NCBI RefSeq assembly: GCF_037890675.1
Contig: NZ_CP149574.1
Coordinates: 1,922,001 to 1,986,000 of the forward strand
Direction: 5' to 3'
Length of the DNA: 64,000 nt
Source: Methylovirgula sp. 4M-Z18
GTDB lineage: Bacteria; Pseudomonadota; Alphaproteobacteria; Rhizobiales; Beijerinckiaceae
This document shows positions 19,326 to 27,995 of this stretch, one piece after another. Under the pieces are notes generated by a model. The model searched no databases and was not told where the DNA came from. It saw only the letters and a list, made by a program, of their open reading frames with translations. Within the stretch, counting starts at the first letter, position 1, and each line of letters opens with the position of its first letter. The position numbers and the translations under genes were made by a program.

Positions 19326-19785
19326 CCGGTCGGGAATTTTCCAGATTCGGGCGAGGGTAGCTGGTTAAGTGTCGGATGCGGCTCAAACTTTTATCGAGCG
19401 GCACCGCACCGGCAAATAGTTAATTGCCGATTCACTATAAGTGACTCATGAGACGAGCGCATATCGCCGTACAAGAATTATGACGGTAGCGCGTATTTGT
19501 TCCCGTTATCCCCAGCCTGCCTCGTTGGTTGCGGCTTCGCGGCCAACGGCCGGATTTCGTTGGTTTTTGCCGGCAGAATCGCTGCCGCGCCATTCTGCGC
19601 GGCAAAAGCGGCAGCCGTACTGTCCATATTTTTCTTGGGGATTTTTTTCGCGTCCTCGATTCCCTTGTGGTCCGCACGCGAAAGCCAAATCCGTGCTGGA
19701 CATGAACAAGCACTAAAGCCATAGTCCGGCCAAAGCGGGTCCAAGGGTGGATTCTGCTCTCCTTGTCTTGCGCGGATTTTTCAAG

Positions 19786-20196
19786 ATGAAGCAATTCCTC
19801 TTGCGGTTTTTCACCTGGTGGCATGGCGCGACGCTGAACACGCGTTTTTACACGTCGCGTCACGGCGAATTGGTCGGCAAGGACGAGTTCGGCAATTGCT
19901 ACTACCGTACGCGGGGCGGCAAGAAGGATCCGGCTTTGGGATTCGAGCGCCGCTGGGTGATCTACGCCGGCGAGACGGAAGCCTCCGCGACGCCTCCCGG
20001 CTGGTTCGGCTGGCTGCATCATACGGTGGACGTGCCGCCACCCGAAGAAACCTACACGCCGCGCGAATGGCAAATGCCCCATCTGCCCAACCAGACGGGT
20101 ACGCCGCATGCGTGGCGCCCCGAGGGCTCGACCATGAAATCCGGTCAGCGTCCGGCTGCAACCGGCGATTATGAGGCCTGGTCGCCCAACGGCTGA
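19786..20196 (+). CDS. NDUFA12-like complex I accessory subunit
   Basis: 136 aa from ATG 19786. The family pattern is clear: GELVGKDEFGNCYYR, then ERRWVIYAGETEAS and PPGWFGWLHH. In alphaproteobacteria and mitochondria this protein is an accessory subunit of NADH:ubiquinone oxidoreductase. It is followed by DUF2155 and aat, a common neighbourhood in Hyphomicrobiales and part of the taxonomic evidence. Confidence 0.93.
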   Translation: MKQFLLRFFTWWHGATLNTRFYTSRHGELVGKDEFGNCYYRTRGGKKDPALGFERRWVIYAGETEASATPPGWFGWLHHTVDVPPPEETYTPREWQMPHLPNQTGTPHAWRPEGSTMKSGQRPAATGDYEAWSPNG

Positions 20197-20305
20197 GCCA
20201 CACATTCGACAAAGCCGAAAGATAGCCACGCGGCCTTTGCCGTGATCCCGCCCGATTTTTAGGAGATCAAGCGGCTAGAGATGAACGCGGGCCCTGGATT
20301 TTAAA

Positions 20306-20908
20306 ATGACGAAACATATGACGCCGAAGGCTGCGGCCATAGGTATTCTAACGGTCGCGGCCGGATTTACGGCCTCAGCCGATGTCGCCTATGCGGACAA
20401 AATCAAGAATCCGGTCGCCATCTTCCAAAAGCTCGACAAGATCACCGGCCGCATCAGCGATAAGCCGATCGAGCTCGAGATCGACAAGCCGGCGCGAATC
20501 GACGGCACCACCCTCGTGGTGACGCCGCGGGTTTGCTACACGCGGCCGCAGACCGAATCGCCGCTGACGACAAGTTTCGTCGAGGTGAACGACATCCAGA
20601 CGGACGGTCAGCAGAAGCGGATTTTCACCGGCTGGATGTATGCTGACAGTCCGGGCCTGCACGGTCTTGAACATCCCATTTACGATGTGTGGCTGATTGG
20701 CTGCAAAGGCGGCACGCAAGTGATCGTCACGCCGCCGGACCCCAACGACGAGCCGCCTCCGGCGCCCTTGATGAAGCCCGCGCCCGTCGCCAAGGCACCG
20801 CCGCGCCAGGCGCCGGTCCGCACGGCGCAGCCTCAGCCGGAATACGCGCCGCCGCCGCAACCCGCCAAACCGAAAAGCCTGTTCGACGCGCTTTTCGGCG
20901 GACAATAG
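20306..20908 (+). CDS. DUF2155 periplasmic protein
   Basis: 200 aa. A signal peptide is visible (AAAIGILTVAAGFTASADVAYA). The core contains the DUF2155 pattern: LDKITGRISDKPIELEI, CYTRPQTESP and FTGWMYADSPGLHGLEHPIYDVWLIGC with paired cysteines. The last 60 residues are a proline and alanine-rich tail. Function is unknown; the family sits near complex I accessory genes in this group. It converges on aat with only 1 bp between the two stops. Confidence 0.9.
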   Translation: MTKHMTPKAAAIGILTVAAGFTASADVAYADKIKNPVAIFQKLDKITGRISDKPIELEIDKPARIDGTTLVVTPRVCYTRPQTESPLTTSFVEVNDIQTDGQQKRIFTGWMYADSPGLHGLEHPIYDVWLIGCKGGTQVIVTPPDPNDEPPPAPLMKPAPVAKAPPRQAPVRTAQPQPEYAPPPQPAKPKSLFDALFGGQ

Positions 20909-20909
20909 T

Positions 20910-21608
20910 CTAGTCGGGCAGATCGTCGGCCGTCTGGGATCGCTCGGTCAAAGCCTGGACCGCATGCCGGCCGGTGACCGTCCCGTCTTTGGGCCACAAA
21001 TTGAAATCCGCGCGCACCGTCAAAGCCGCCGCAAGCCGGCGGTGATAGGTGGCGCGCGGAATCTCTACGGCCCCAAGCGACGCCAGATGCGGCGTGACGA
21101 ATTGTGTGTCGAGCAGGGTAAAGCCGCCCGCCACGAGCCGCGCCGCCAAATGGACCAGCGCGATTTTCGAGGCGTCGCGCACGCGGTGGAACATGCTCTC
21201 GCCGAAGAAGGCGCCGCCGAGCACCACACCATAGAGACCACCGGCCAATTCGCCGTCCTGCCAGACCTCGACGCTATGCGCATGGCCAAGGTCGAACAAG
21301 GTTTGATACAGTTCGCGGATGCGGGCGTTGATCCAGGTGTTCGGGCGATCCGGCGTCGGCGCCGCGCAAGCGGCGATCACCCGGTCGAAGCTCTTATCGC
21401 ATGTGATTAGAAATTTGTGAGAGCGGACTGACTTTAGCAAGCTTTTCGAAATGACGATGCCGTCGAGCGGGAAGATGCCGCGCTGTTCCGGATCCATCCA
21501 GAACAGCGTCGGATCATCGGCGCTTTCGGCCATCGGAAACAGGCCGATCGAATAGGCCTTGAGCAAGACCTCCGGGGTGATCGCAAAGGGATGCTCCGCC
21601 GCGGCCAT
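20910..21608 (-). CDS. aat: Leucyl/phenylalanyl-tRNA-protein transferase
   Basis: 232 aa from ATG 21608 ([16 protein letters not shown]); the longer open frame upstream is a shadow of ilvD. It attaches Leu or Phe to N-terminal Arg or Lys of proteins, marking them for ClpS/ClpAP degradation (N-degron pathway). Family blocks include [46 protein letters not shown] and [16 protein letters not shown]. Confidence 0.95.
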   Translation of the reverse strand: MAAAEHPFAITPEVLLKAYSIGLFPMAESADDPTLFWMDPEQRGIFPLDGIVISKSLLKSVRSHKFLITCDKSFDRVIAACAAPTPDRPNTWINARIRELYQTLFDLGHAHSVEVWQDGELAGGLYGVVLGGAFFGESMFHRVRDASKIALVHLAARLVAGGFTLLDTQFVTPHLASLGAVEIPRATYHRRLAAALTVRADFNLWPKDGTVTGRHAVQALTERSQTADDLPD

Positions 21609-21638
21609 CGATCTACATCGCCCTCGGCTCGTATCGGC

Positions 21639-21663
21639 ATCCCGGGACAAGCCCGGGACGACA
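21639..21663. repeat. CCCGGG-type chromosomal hairpin repeat
   Basis: CCCGGGACAAGCCCGGG with a trailing ACGACA lies between aat and ilvD. The same element in its more common form, CCCGGGTCAAGCCCGGG, is at 43438-43463 inside the prophage late region. It is a widespread alphaproteobacterial intergenic palindrome. Confidence 0.6.
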
Positions 21664-21715
21664 GGTCCTGGCGTCGCGCGAGTCCGGGGCCAATGCCATC
21701 GGTCTTGTCGGTCCT

Positions 21716-23566
21716 TTACGACGAAATCTGGCTCACATCGCGCACCGCGCCCTTGGCGGCGCTGGTGGTGAGGGCGGCATAGGCCTTGAGCGCGGTGGAA
21801 ACCTTGCGCTTGCGCGCGGCAGGCTTCCAGGCATCTTTGCCTTTCTCTTCCATTGCGGCCTTGCGCGCGGCGAGGACGTCGTCCTCCACCGCGAGATGAA
21901 TCTTGCGGATCGGGATGTCGATTTCGATCGTATCGCCGTTCTCGACAAGGCCGATCAGGCCGCCTTCCGCCGCTTCCGGCGAGACATGGCCGATCGACAG
22001 GCCGGACGAGCCGCCCGAGAAGCGGCCGTCGGTGACGAGTGCACAGGCTTTGCCGAGGCCTTTCGATTTCAGATAGCTGGTCGGATACAGCATTTCCTGC
22101 ATGCCCGGACCGCCTCGCGGACCCTCGTAACGGATCAACACGATGTCGCCGGGCTTGATCTTGCCCGTCAGAATACCATCGACCGCCGAATCCTGGCTCT
22201 CGAACACGCGGGCCGGTCCCGAGAAGGTCAGGATGCTGGCATCGACGCCTGCAGTCTTCACGATGCAGCCATCGATCGCGAGATTGCCGTAGAGCACTGC
22301 AAGGCCGCCGTCCTTGGAAAAGGCGTGCTCCGCGTTGCGGATCACGCCGGTGGCACGGTCGGCGTCTACGTCGTCCCAGCGGCGGTTCTGACTGAACGCA
22401 ACCTGGGTCGGCACGCCGCCCGGCGCGGCGCGGTAGAAATGTTCCACCTCGGCGCTCTTGTTGCGCACGATATCCCACTGATCGAGCGCGTCCGCAAGCG
22501 TCGCGCTATGCACGGTCGGGACGTGAGTGTGCAGCAGGCCAGCCCGATCGAGTTCGCCCAGGATCGCCATGATGCCGCCGGCGCGGTGAACGTCTTCCAT
22601 GTGCACATCGGACTTTGCTGGAGCGACCTTGCACAGAACCGGCACGCGGCGCGACAGGCGATCGATATCGGCCATGGTGAAATGCACTTCGCCCTCGTGC
22701 GCGGCAGCCAGAAGATGCAGGACCGTATTGGTCGAGCCGCCCATGGCGATATCGAGCGTCATGGCGTTTTCGAAGGCCTCGAAGGTTGCGATCGAGCGGG
22801 GCAATGCGCTGTCGTCGTTGCGCTCGTAATAGCGGCGGGCGAGGTCGACGACGCGGTGGCCGGCTTGTTCGAACAGGCTCTGGCGATCGGCGTGCGTTGC
22901 CAGCACCGAGCCATTGCCTGGCAACGCGAGGCCGAGCGCTTCGGTCAGGCAGTTCATCGAATTGGCGGTGAACATGCCGGAGCAGGAGCCGCACGTCGGG
23001 CAGGCGGAGCGCTCGATGATTTTGACATCTTCGTCCGAGACGTTGTCGTCCGCCGCCGCAACCATGGCATCGACGAGATCGAGTGCCACTACTTTGTCCT
23101 GCAGCTTAACCTTGCCGGCCTCCATCGGGCCACCGGAGACGAAGACGGTCGGGATATTGAGCCGCAAGGCGGCCATCAGCATGCCGGGGGTGATCTTGTC
23201 GCAATTGGAAATGCACACGAGGGCGTCGGCGCAATGGGCATTGACCATGTATTCCACCGCATCGGCGATCAGTTCGCGCGAGGGCAGGGAGTAGAGCATG
23301 CCGTCATGGCCCATGGCGATACCGTCATCGACCGCGATCGTGTTGAACTCCTTGGCGACGCCGCCGGCCTTTTCGATCTCGCGGGCAACGAGCTGGCCGA
23401 GATCCTTCAGATGCACGTGGCCTGGCACGAACTGGGTGAAGGAATTGGCAATGGCGATGATCGGCTTACCGAAATCCGCATCTTTCATGCCCGTCGCGCG
23501 CCAAAGGCCGCGTGCGCCTGCCATATTGCGGCCGTGGGTGGTGGTGCGGGAACGGTAAGCGGGCAT
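21716..23566 (-). CDS. ilvD: Dihydroxy-acid dehydratase
   Basis: 616 aa, full length. Makes the 2-oxo acid precursors of valine, isoleucine, leucine and pantothenate. Iron-sulfur ligands are visible in [11 protein letters not shown] and [12 protein letters not shown], and the C-terminal [19 protein letters not shown] block is conserved. It appears as a single-gene unit; the upstream 128 bp separates it from dusA. Confidence 0.97.
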   Translation of the reverse strand: MPAYRSRTTTHGRNMAGARGLWRATGMKDADFGKPIIAIANSFTQFVPGHVHLKDLGQLVAREIEKAGGVAKEFNTIAVDDGIAMGHDGMLYSLPSRELIADAVEYMVNAHCADALVCISNCDKITPGMLMAALRLNIPTVFVSGGPMEAGKVKLQDKVVALDLVDAMVAAADDNVSDEDVKIIERSACPTCGSCSGMFTANSMNCLTEALGLALPGNGSVLATHADRQSLFEQAGHRVVDLARRYYERNDDSALPRSIATFEAFENAMTLDIAMGGSTNTVLHLLAAAHEGEVHFTMADIDRLSRRVPVLCKVAPAKSDVHMEDVHRAGGIMAILGELDRAGLLHTHVPTVHSATLADALDQWDIVRNKSAEVEHFYRAAPGGVPTQVAFSQNRRWDDVDADRATGVIRNAEHAFSKDGGLAVLYGNLAIDGCIVKTAGVDASILTFSGPARVFESQDSAVDGILTGKIKPGDIVLIRYEGPRGGPGMQEMLYPTSYLKSKGLGKACALVTDGRFSGGSSGLSIGHVSPEAAEGGLIGLVENGDTIEIDIPIRKIHLAVEDDVLAARKAAMEEKGKDAWKPAARKRKVSTALKAYAALTTSAAKGAVRDVSQISS

Positions 23567-23694
23567 GGGTCGTCTCGTTCAGAAGGTCACGTGAGGGATG
23601 TCTGTCGTACAAATAGGGGAAGGAAGTCAATCAGTCGAGCATTCAGCCCAGCGTTTCGCTGCCGGCATGGGTTTGCAGCCCGCGGAACGTGGGT

Positions 23695-24726
23695 TCAGGC
23701 GGCGCTTGCCGCGTGTTCGACTTGCCGCACCACCAAGCCGAGCGCATCCTTGATGACATTGATGCCAGCGCCGCGTTTCGGGGCTTCCGTCGACAGATGC
23801 CGCCGCCAGAGCCGCGCGCCGGGCATGCCGGCGAAGAGGCCGAGGATGTGACGAGTCATGTCCGCGAGCCGGACACCTTCCCCCAGGCGGGCTTCGACAT
23901 AGGGCAGGAAAGCCTCGACGGCCGCAAAGGCGTCGGGCATCGGATCGATTGTACCGAATAGTACAGAGTCAGCAGTCAACAGCAGCCCCGGATCGTGATA
24001 GGCCGCACGCCCGAGCATAGCCCCGTCGACATGCCGCAGGTGGGCCGCCGCCTCGTCGAGATTGGCAATGCCGCCGTTGATCGCGATCGTCACGCCGGGA
24101 TAGGCCTGTTTCAGCCGGTAGACGATGTCGTAATCGAGCGGCGGAATATCGCGGTTTTCCTTGGGCGACAGGCCCTGCAACCAGGCTTTGCGTGCATGCA
24201 CCACGAGTGCATCGGCGCCCGCCGCGATGACGTCGCGCGCCATGGCAAAAAGCGCCTCTTCCGGATCCTGGTCGTCGACGCCGATCCGGCACTTAACCGT
24301 CACCGGCACGGCGACCGCCGCTTTCATCTCCGCTACACAATCGCCGACCCTGGCCGGTTCGCGCATCAGGCAGGCGCCGAACGCGCCATTCTGGACGCGG
24401 TCGGACGGGCAGCCGCAATTGATGTTGATCTCGTCATAACCATAGTCGGCCCCGATCCGCGCGGAGAGCGCGAGGTCTTTCGGCTCGGAGCCACCCAGCT
24501 GCAGCGCGACCGCATGTTCGGCCTCGGAGAACCCAAGCAGCCGTTCGCGGTTCCCATGAATGACGGCCCCCGTTGTCACCATTTCCGTGTAGAGCCGCGT
24601 GCGGCGCGACAGGATGCGATGGAAAAACCGGCAGTGCCGGTCGGTCCAGTCCATCATGGGCGCTACGGAAAGGCGGAAATTCTCAGAATTCAGCTTTTTG
24701 CTTGGATTTTCTAAGTTTCTCGCCAT
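23695..24726 (-). CDS. dusA: tRNA-dihydrouridine synthase A
   Basis: 343 aa. Reduces uridine to dihydrouridine in the tRNA D-loop. APMMDWTDRHCRFF near the N-terminus and NINCGCPSDRVQNGAFGACLM (with the catalytic cysteine) are diagnostic. The first 19 residues are not part of the conserved core and lie at the junction with a phage integrase 114 bp upstream. The 5' end may therefore have been replaced by element-derived sequence on integration, leaving a functional gene. Confidence 0.95.
   Translation of the reverse strand: MARNLENPSKKLNSENFRLSVAPMMDWTDRHCRFFHRILSRRTRLYTEMVTTGAVIHGNRERLLGFSEAEHAVALQLGGSEPKDLALSARIGADYGYDEININCGCPSDRVQNGAFGACLMREPARVGDCVAEMKAAVAVPVTVKCRIGVDDQDPEEALFAMARDVIAAGADALVVHARKAWLQGLSPKENRDIPPLDYDIVYRLKQAYPGVTIAINGGIANLDEAAAHLRHVDGAMLGRAAYHDPGLLLTADSVLFGTIDPMPDAFAAVEAFLPYVEARLGEGVRLADMTRHILGLFAGMPGARLWRRHLSTEAPKRGAGINVIKDALGLVVRQVEHAASAA
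24640..24726. other. Probable attachment junction (attL) in the 5' end of dusA
   Basis: The conserved dusA core begins near 24669 (SVAPMMDW). A class of tyrosine integrases is known to target exactly this part of dusA and to lie beside it, as the integrase at 24840 does. The exact core repeat cannot be defined because the other end of the element is outside the window. Confidence 0.45.
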
Positions 24727-24839
24727 TTTTCGCCGATGATTCCCGTCTCATTTTAGGCTGTTTGCGCCCATTTCCGAATCCGTTTACAACCGATGTTGTA
24801 AATTCAAACCATCATGTTGTAAATCACGTCGATAATCGC

Positions 24840-25913
24840 ATGGGCACGATCACCGAGCGCCGCCGCAAGGACGGCTCAACCGCATATTTGGCGCAAATTT
24901 CCCTCACGCGCGAGGGGAAAATCGTCTTTCGAGAGGCGCAAACCTTCGATCGTCGCCCCGCGGCGGCGGCGTGGCTCAAGAAGCGGGAGAAGGAACTCGC
25001 CAAGCCGGGTGCCGTTCTAGCCGCCCGCAAGCGAGATCCGACCCTCGGGGAGGTCATCCAGCGGTATATCGACGACTCCGCTCATATCGGCAAGACCAAG
25101 GGACAAGTCCTGCGGGCCATCAAGACACACGATATTGCCGAGACGCGGTGTGCTGACATCGGGAGCGCCGACCTGGTCGAATACGCCGGCTGGCTCATGG
25201 AGCGGATGCAGCCACAGACCGTCGGAAATTATCTCGCCCATCTCGGCGCAGTCTTTGCTATCGCTCGGCCTGCCTGGCAGGTCGCGCTCGATCCGCAATC
25301 GATGAGTGACGCAAAGCGCGTGGCGAAGCGGCTAGGCTTGATCAGCAAGTCGAAAGGTCGCGACCGGCGTCCGACGCTCGATGAGCTGGACATCCTCCTT
25401 ACCCACTTCGCCAGCAGCAGGGCGTCCCGGGTCGACGCGATCCCGATGGTGGAAGTCGTTCTGTTTGCGCTCTTTTCAACGCGGCGCCAAGCGGAAATCA
25501 CCCGAATCAAGTGGAAGGACTACGACCGAGAGGGCGCCCGGACGCTTGTGCGGGACATGAAACACCCCGGCGAGAAAGTCGGCAACGATGTGTGGTGCGA
25601 TCTTCCAGATCCGGCGCAGCGCATCATTGAGAGCAGACCGCGCACAGCCGACGAGGTCTTTCCCCACAATGCCGAGTCGATCAGTGCGAGTTTTACGGAT
25701 GCCTGCGCGATCCTCGGAATCGAGGATCTGCACTTCCACGACCTGCGACATGAGGGAATTTCCCGCCTGTTCGAGATGGGCTGGAACATTCCCCACGTGG
25801 CGGCGGTATCGGGTCACCGCGACTGGAAATCTCTCAAGCGCTATACGCACCTGCGGCAGAGTGGGGACAAATATCTGGGGTGGAAGTGGTTGGAGCGATT
25901 TAGCGGGGCGTAG
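24840..25913 (+). CDS. Tyrosine-type site-specific integrase (dusA-associated)
   Basis: 357 aa from ATG 24840 (MGTITERRRKDGSTAYLAQI); an open frame continues upstream but overlaps dusA on the opposite strand and is not coding. Catalytic residues are visible: R216 (STRRQAE), H300 and R303 (HDLRHEG), H326 (SGHRDW) and Y335 (KRYTHL). The N-terminal 65 residues are an arm-binding domain. Two GTTGTAAAT units lie just upstream (about 24794 and 24815) and may be binding sites or promoter elements. The gene points away from dusA into the prophage and most likely drives integration and excision. Confidence 0.93.
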   Translation: MGTITERRRKDGSTAYLAQISLTREGKIVFREAQTFDRRPAAAAWLKKREKELAKPGAVLAARKRDPTLGEVIQRYIDDSAHIGKTKGQVLRAIKTHDIAETRCADIGSADLVEYAGWLMERMQPQTVGNYLAHLGAVFAIARPAWQVALDPQSMSDAKRVAKRLGLISKSKGRDRRPTLDELDILLTHFASSRASRVDAIPMVEVVLFALFSTRRQAEITRIKWKDYDREGARTLVRDMKHPGEKVGNDVWCDLPDPAQRIIESRPRTADEVFPHNAESISASFTDACAILGIEDLHFHDLRHEGISRLFEMGWNIPHVAAVSGHRDWKSLKRYTHLRQSGDKYLGWKWLERFSGA

Positions 25914-26109
25914 AAGGCCCCAGTAGCGGAGGAGCACTACATCCAAAGCCCCCAATCTGGCCAGCTGGTGTTCGTCCTTCGTGTTCGTCAATGAATACAA
26001 CGCACAACCGGGGCCATCTTACGAAGTCGGGCGAACTGACGGTCACCAGCTTGCCTTTACGCGTCTTATCACGATAGTTCGGCTTACCTGTAGCGATAGG
26101 GAATGGCTC

Positions 26110-26886
26110 ATGTCGTCCGGTCTTGAATTGAAACCCCCATCTGAGGCAATCCCGCTCCGAGGTGTAGACTCTGACGACCGCCATGAACTTATGACCGACT
26201 GGTTTTACGAGAACTTCGAGGACCCAGCCCATCATTATCCTTATGACAGCGAAGAAGGCGACTACCATTATGTTTGGGGGCCCTTTGATGCGCGCGAACA
26301 GCTAGAAGCTAACTTCCCTGAAGCCACGATTGAGGAAATCGATTACGTCGTGCACTTCGTTCAGGGGAGTGGAATCTTTAACTGGGCTCCCCATCAAAGT
26401 CGTATTCGGCCGGACGATATCGATGACGACAGGCCAAGGGCGCCGTCGATTGAACAGCAAGTTGCGGCGCTTGGTGGCCAACTTGACGAAATTGAGCGGC
26501 TTGTCGATACCCTCCGCCCACAGAATCCGCGGATGGGGCACAATCGACCGCCGGAAGCCATGGTAATTGCGATCGACCGCCAGGAACTCGATGAGGTCAA
26601 GGAGAGTATTCGCGATATTAGGGGCGAACTGGCAAAGCAGGATCCCGTCAACAATGCCGATGCTGCAACACTTGAGAAGGCTGAGGGCCGTTTTCGCTCC
26701 TTGGCACGCAAGGTGCTGGGGTGGCTCGCGAAGGCAGCGGCGGCGGGGGTGGGGATTTTAGCCACTGGAGCACTCGGTGAGGCCGGCAAGGAACTCGTTC
26801 AAGATCCTCACGCCTTGGCGACGAAGCTCGGGGTGGCGGCGGACACATTGAGAGATTGGATTCACCACCTTCATCCGCCGTTCTAG
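26110..26886 (+). CDS. Unrecognised accessory protein with DWFYENFEDP and GHNRPPE motifs
   Basis: 258 aa from ATG 26110, with AGGGA 7 nt upstream. The N-terminal third has an acidic aromatic module (DWFYENFEDPAHHYPYDSEE followed by YHYVWGPFDAREQL). The middle is helical and has a GHNRPPE motif, which I recognise as recurrent in uncharacterised proteobacterial accessory proteins. Near the C-terminus (about 205-225) an alanine and glycine-rich hydrophobic segment could insert in a membrane. It lies between the integrase and a lipoprotein. Function unknown; a defence or membrane-acting role is only speculation. Confidence 0.6.
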   Translation: MSSGLELKPPSEAIPLRGVDSDDRHELMTDWFYENFEDPAHHYPYDSEEGDYHYVWGPFDAREQLEANFPEATIEEIDYVVHFVQGSGIFNWAPHQSRIRPDDIDDDRPRAPSIEQQVAALGGQLDEIERLVDTLRPQNPRMGHNRPPEAMVIAIDRQELDEVKESIRDIRGELAKQDPVNNADAATLEKAEGRFRSLARKVLGWLAKAAAAGVGILATGALGEAGKELVQDPHALATKLGVAADTLRDWIHHLHPPF

Positions 26887-26899
26887 ATGTTTCGCGGAG

Positions 26900-27526
26900 C
26901 TAAGGGTATCTAGCGCCAGGGTAGAATCCGTATCCAGGACCGGCAGTGCATCCGGGACCCCTGCAATTCCAAGGGTGCGTACCCACCGGCCAGCACATGT
27001 ATTTGCTGCTCAGCCCCGTCTTGACGAACTGCAGGTAAATATCGGAATTTATTCCGGTGCCTCGGCCAGCCAAACTCGGAATGGAAGCATAATATCCCAA
27101 CCCATCTTGCTGTATAATTGTCGAAAACGTGGACTGACTATCTATACCTGTATGATCCCAATCGATTTTCGCTTTACAAATCTGATACCCTGGAGGTGCA
27201 AAATACTTGCCATAAAATTCGTTATTTGATCGACGATCAGTAAACGTACGTATTTCGTTGCCAACAGCAAGGCCAACCGTGGTACAATCTGCGGGGTCAT
27301 CCGAGAACACTGAGCATCCAGCGGCTACTAGGCCTGCCCATATGTTTGGATCGGTTAGCTTATCCAAAACGATTCCCGAAAAATTGCCATTCTTGTCGAT
27401 GCCGAACCTAGTTTTTAGCGACACCACCTCGGGAGCTCCCGTAAACGGAGCGAATGTCGGGGCAGTGGCGCAACCATTTAGAAGGAGCGCCGCTACAAAC
27501 AACTGCGCTATGGAGCGAATTTTCAT
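26900..27526 (-). CDS. Predicted lipoprotein, cargo of the integrated element
   Basis: 208 aa with an N-terminal lipoprotein signal (MKIRSIAQLFVAALLLNGCA); the lipobox is LNGC, so the mature protein would start at C19. The body contains several cysteines and ends in a glycine, proline and tyrosine-rich tail. No family recognised. Lower GC than the core genome. It converges on the upstream accessory gene, stops 13 bp apart. Prophage lipoproteins often change the cell surface or exclude other phages, but nothing specific shows that here. Confidence 0.6.
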   Translation of the reverse strand: MKIRSIAQLFVAALLLNGCATAPTFAPFTGAPEVVSLKTRFGIDKNGNFSGIVLDKLTDPNIWAGLVAAGCSVFSDDPADCTTVGLAVGNEIRTFTDRRSNNEFYGKYFAPPGYQICKAKIDWDHTGIDSQSTFSTIIQQDGLGYYASIPSLAGRGTGINSDIYLQFVKTGLSSKYMCWPVGTHPWNCRGPGCTAGPGYGFYPGARYP

Positions 27527-27724
27527 AGAGCCCCCCAGTCACGGATATTGCCGCCAGGTCAGGTGACAGCCTTATCTCGCATAGCGCCGAACGCAGCAAC
27601 GAACAATTCGGCAAAATGGACGAGGTCGCAGCTTATGATCAAACATTGTGGTCCCTTGTCTGCGGCTTCAACGCTGCTTCTCAGCGCGGGGACGACCACC
27701 CAAACCGCGCATCAAATTGGTTGT

Positions 27725-27750
27725 AAAAAGTCCCGCAAGAAATCCCACGA
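27725..27750. repeat. Left arm-like repeat of the tRNA-Pro attachment site
   Basis: AAAGTCCCGCAAGAAATCCC, then ACGAG, 60 bp left of the tRNA fragment. It matches the segment at 27957-27980 in the same orientation and is itself two TCCCRC units about 12 bp apart, the layout of integrase arm-type sites. Confidence 0.5.
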
Positions 27751-27810
27751 GAATTAATCAACATGACCTAAGTCGTTGGCAAATATATAGAATCCGAAAG
27801 GCGCGCCGAC

Positions 27811-27857
27811 GTCTGGGGGACTAGGGGTCGTGGGTTCGAATCCCGCCACTCCGACCA
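27811..27857 (+). other. 3' fragment of a tRNA-Pro(GGG) gene, attachment-site core
   Basis: The sequence from GTCTGGGGGACTAG through the T-arm (GTGGG TTCGAAT CCCGC) and the acceptor strand CACTCCG-ACCA is the 3' part of a tRNA-Pro with anticodon GGG. The D-arm, 5' acceptor strand and half of the anticodon stem are missing, so it is not a working gene. Such a fragment is the hallmark of an integrase core site. No intact tRNA-Pro is present elsewhere in the window. Confidence 0.75.
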
Positions 27858-27956
27858 TTTATTCCATTGAAATTGCTGCGTTGTTTGGATTTCCGCGACC
27901 GGTGATGATTGTCGATTTGTGGAACGGAATGGCGCCAAAGTGCGACTTTGGGAGCG

Positions 27957-27980
27957 AAAAGTCCCACCAGAGTCCCACGG
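27957..27980. repeat. Right arm-like repeat of the tRNA-Pro attachment site
   Basis: AAAAGTCCCACCAGAGTCCC, then ACGG, 100 bp right of the tRNA fragment. It repeats the left arm in the same orientation. Arms on both sides of a core are expected for attP rather than for a simple attL or attR junction. Confidence 0.5.
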
Positions 27981-27995
27981 ATGTTCTGATTCTGT

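Larger units (their letters stand above)
18946..19785. other. Long intergenic region upstream of nrdJ and the NDUFA12 gene
   Basis: 840 bp between divergently transcribed nrdJ and the NDUFA12 gene. No convincing gene is present; short open frames near 19.48-19.74 kb lack a good start context. The left half should hold the nrdJ promoter and leader, including the NrdR-like box and hairpin listed separately. I saw no cobalamin riboswitch signature. Confidence 0.5.

Noticed and set aside
19478-19744. Possible 88-aa minus-strand gene
   Set aside because: No good ribosome site and no recognisable domain; the opposite frame is equally open.
18946-19785. Cobalamin riboswitch upstream of the B12-dependent nrdJ
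   Set aside because: I looked for the conserved B12-box core on the minus strand and did not see it; only a NrdR-like box and a hairpin are supported.
21609-22478. Upstream extension of the aat frame
   Set aside because: It is a shadow frame of ilvD; the Aat family begins at MAAAEHPF.
24573-24839. Upstream extension of the integrase frame
   Set aside because: It overlaps dusA on the other strand and the conserved integrase N-terminus begins at ATG 24840.
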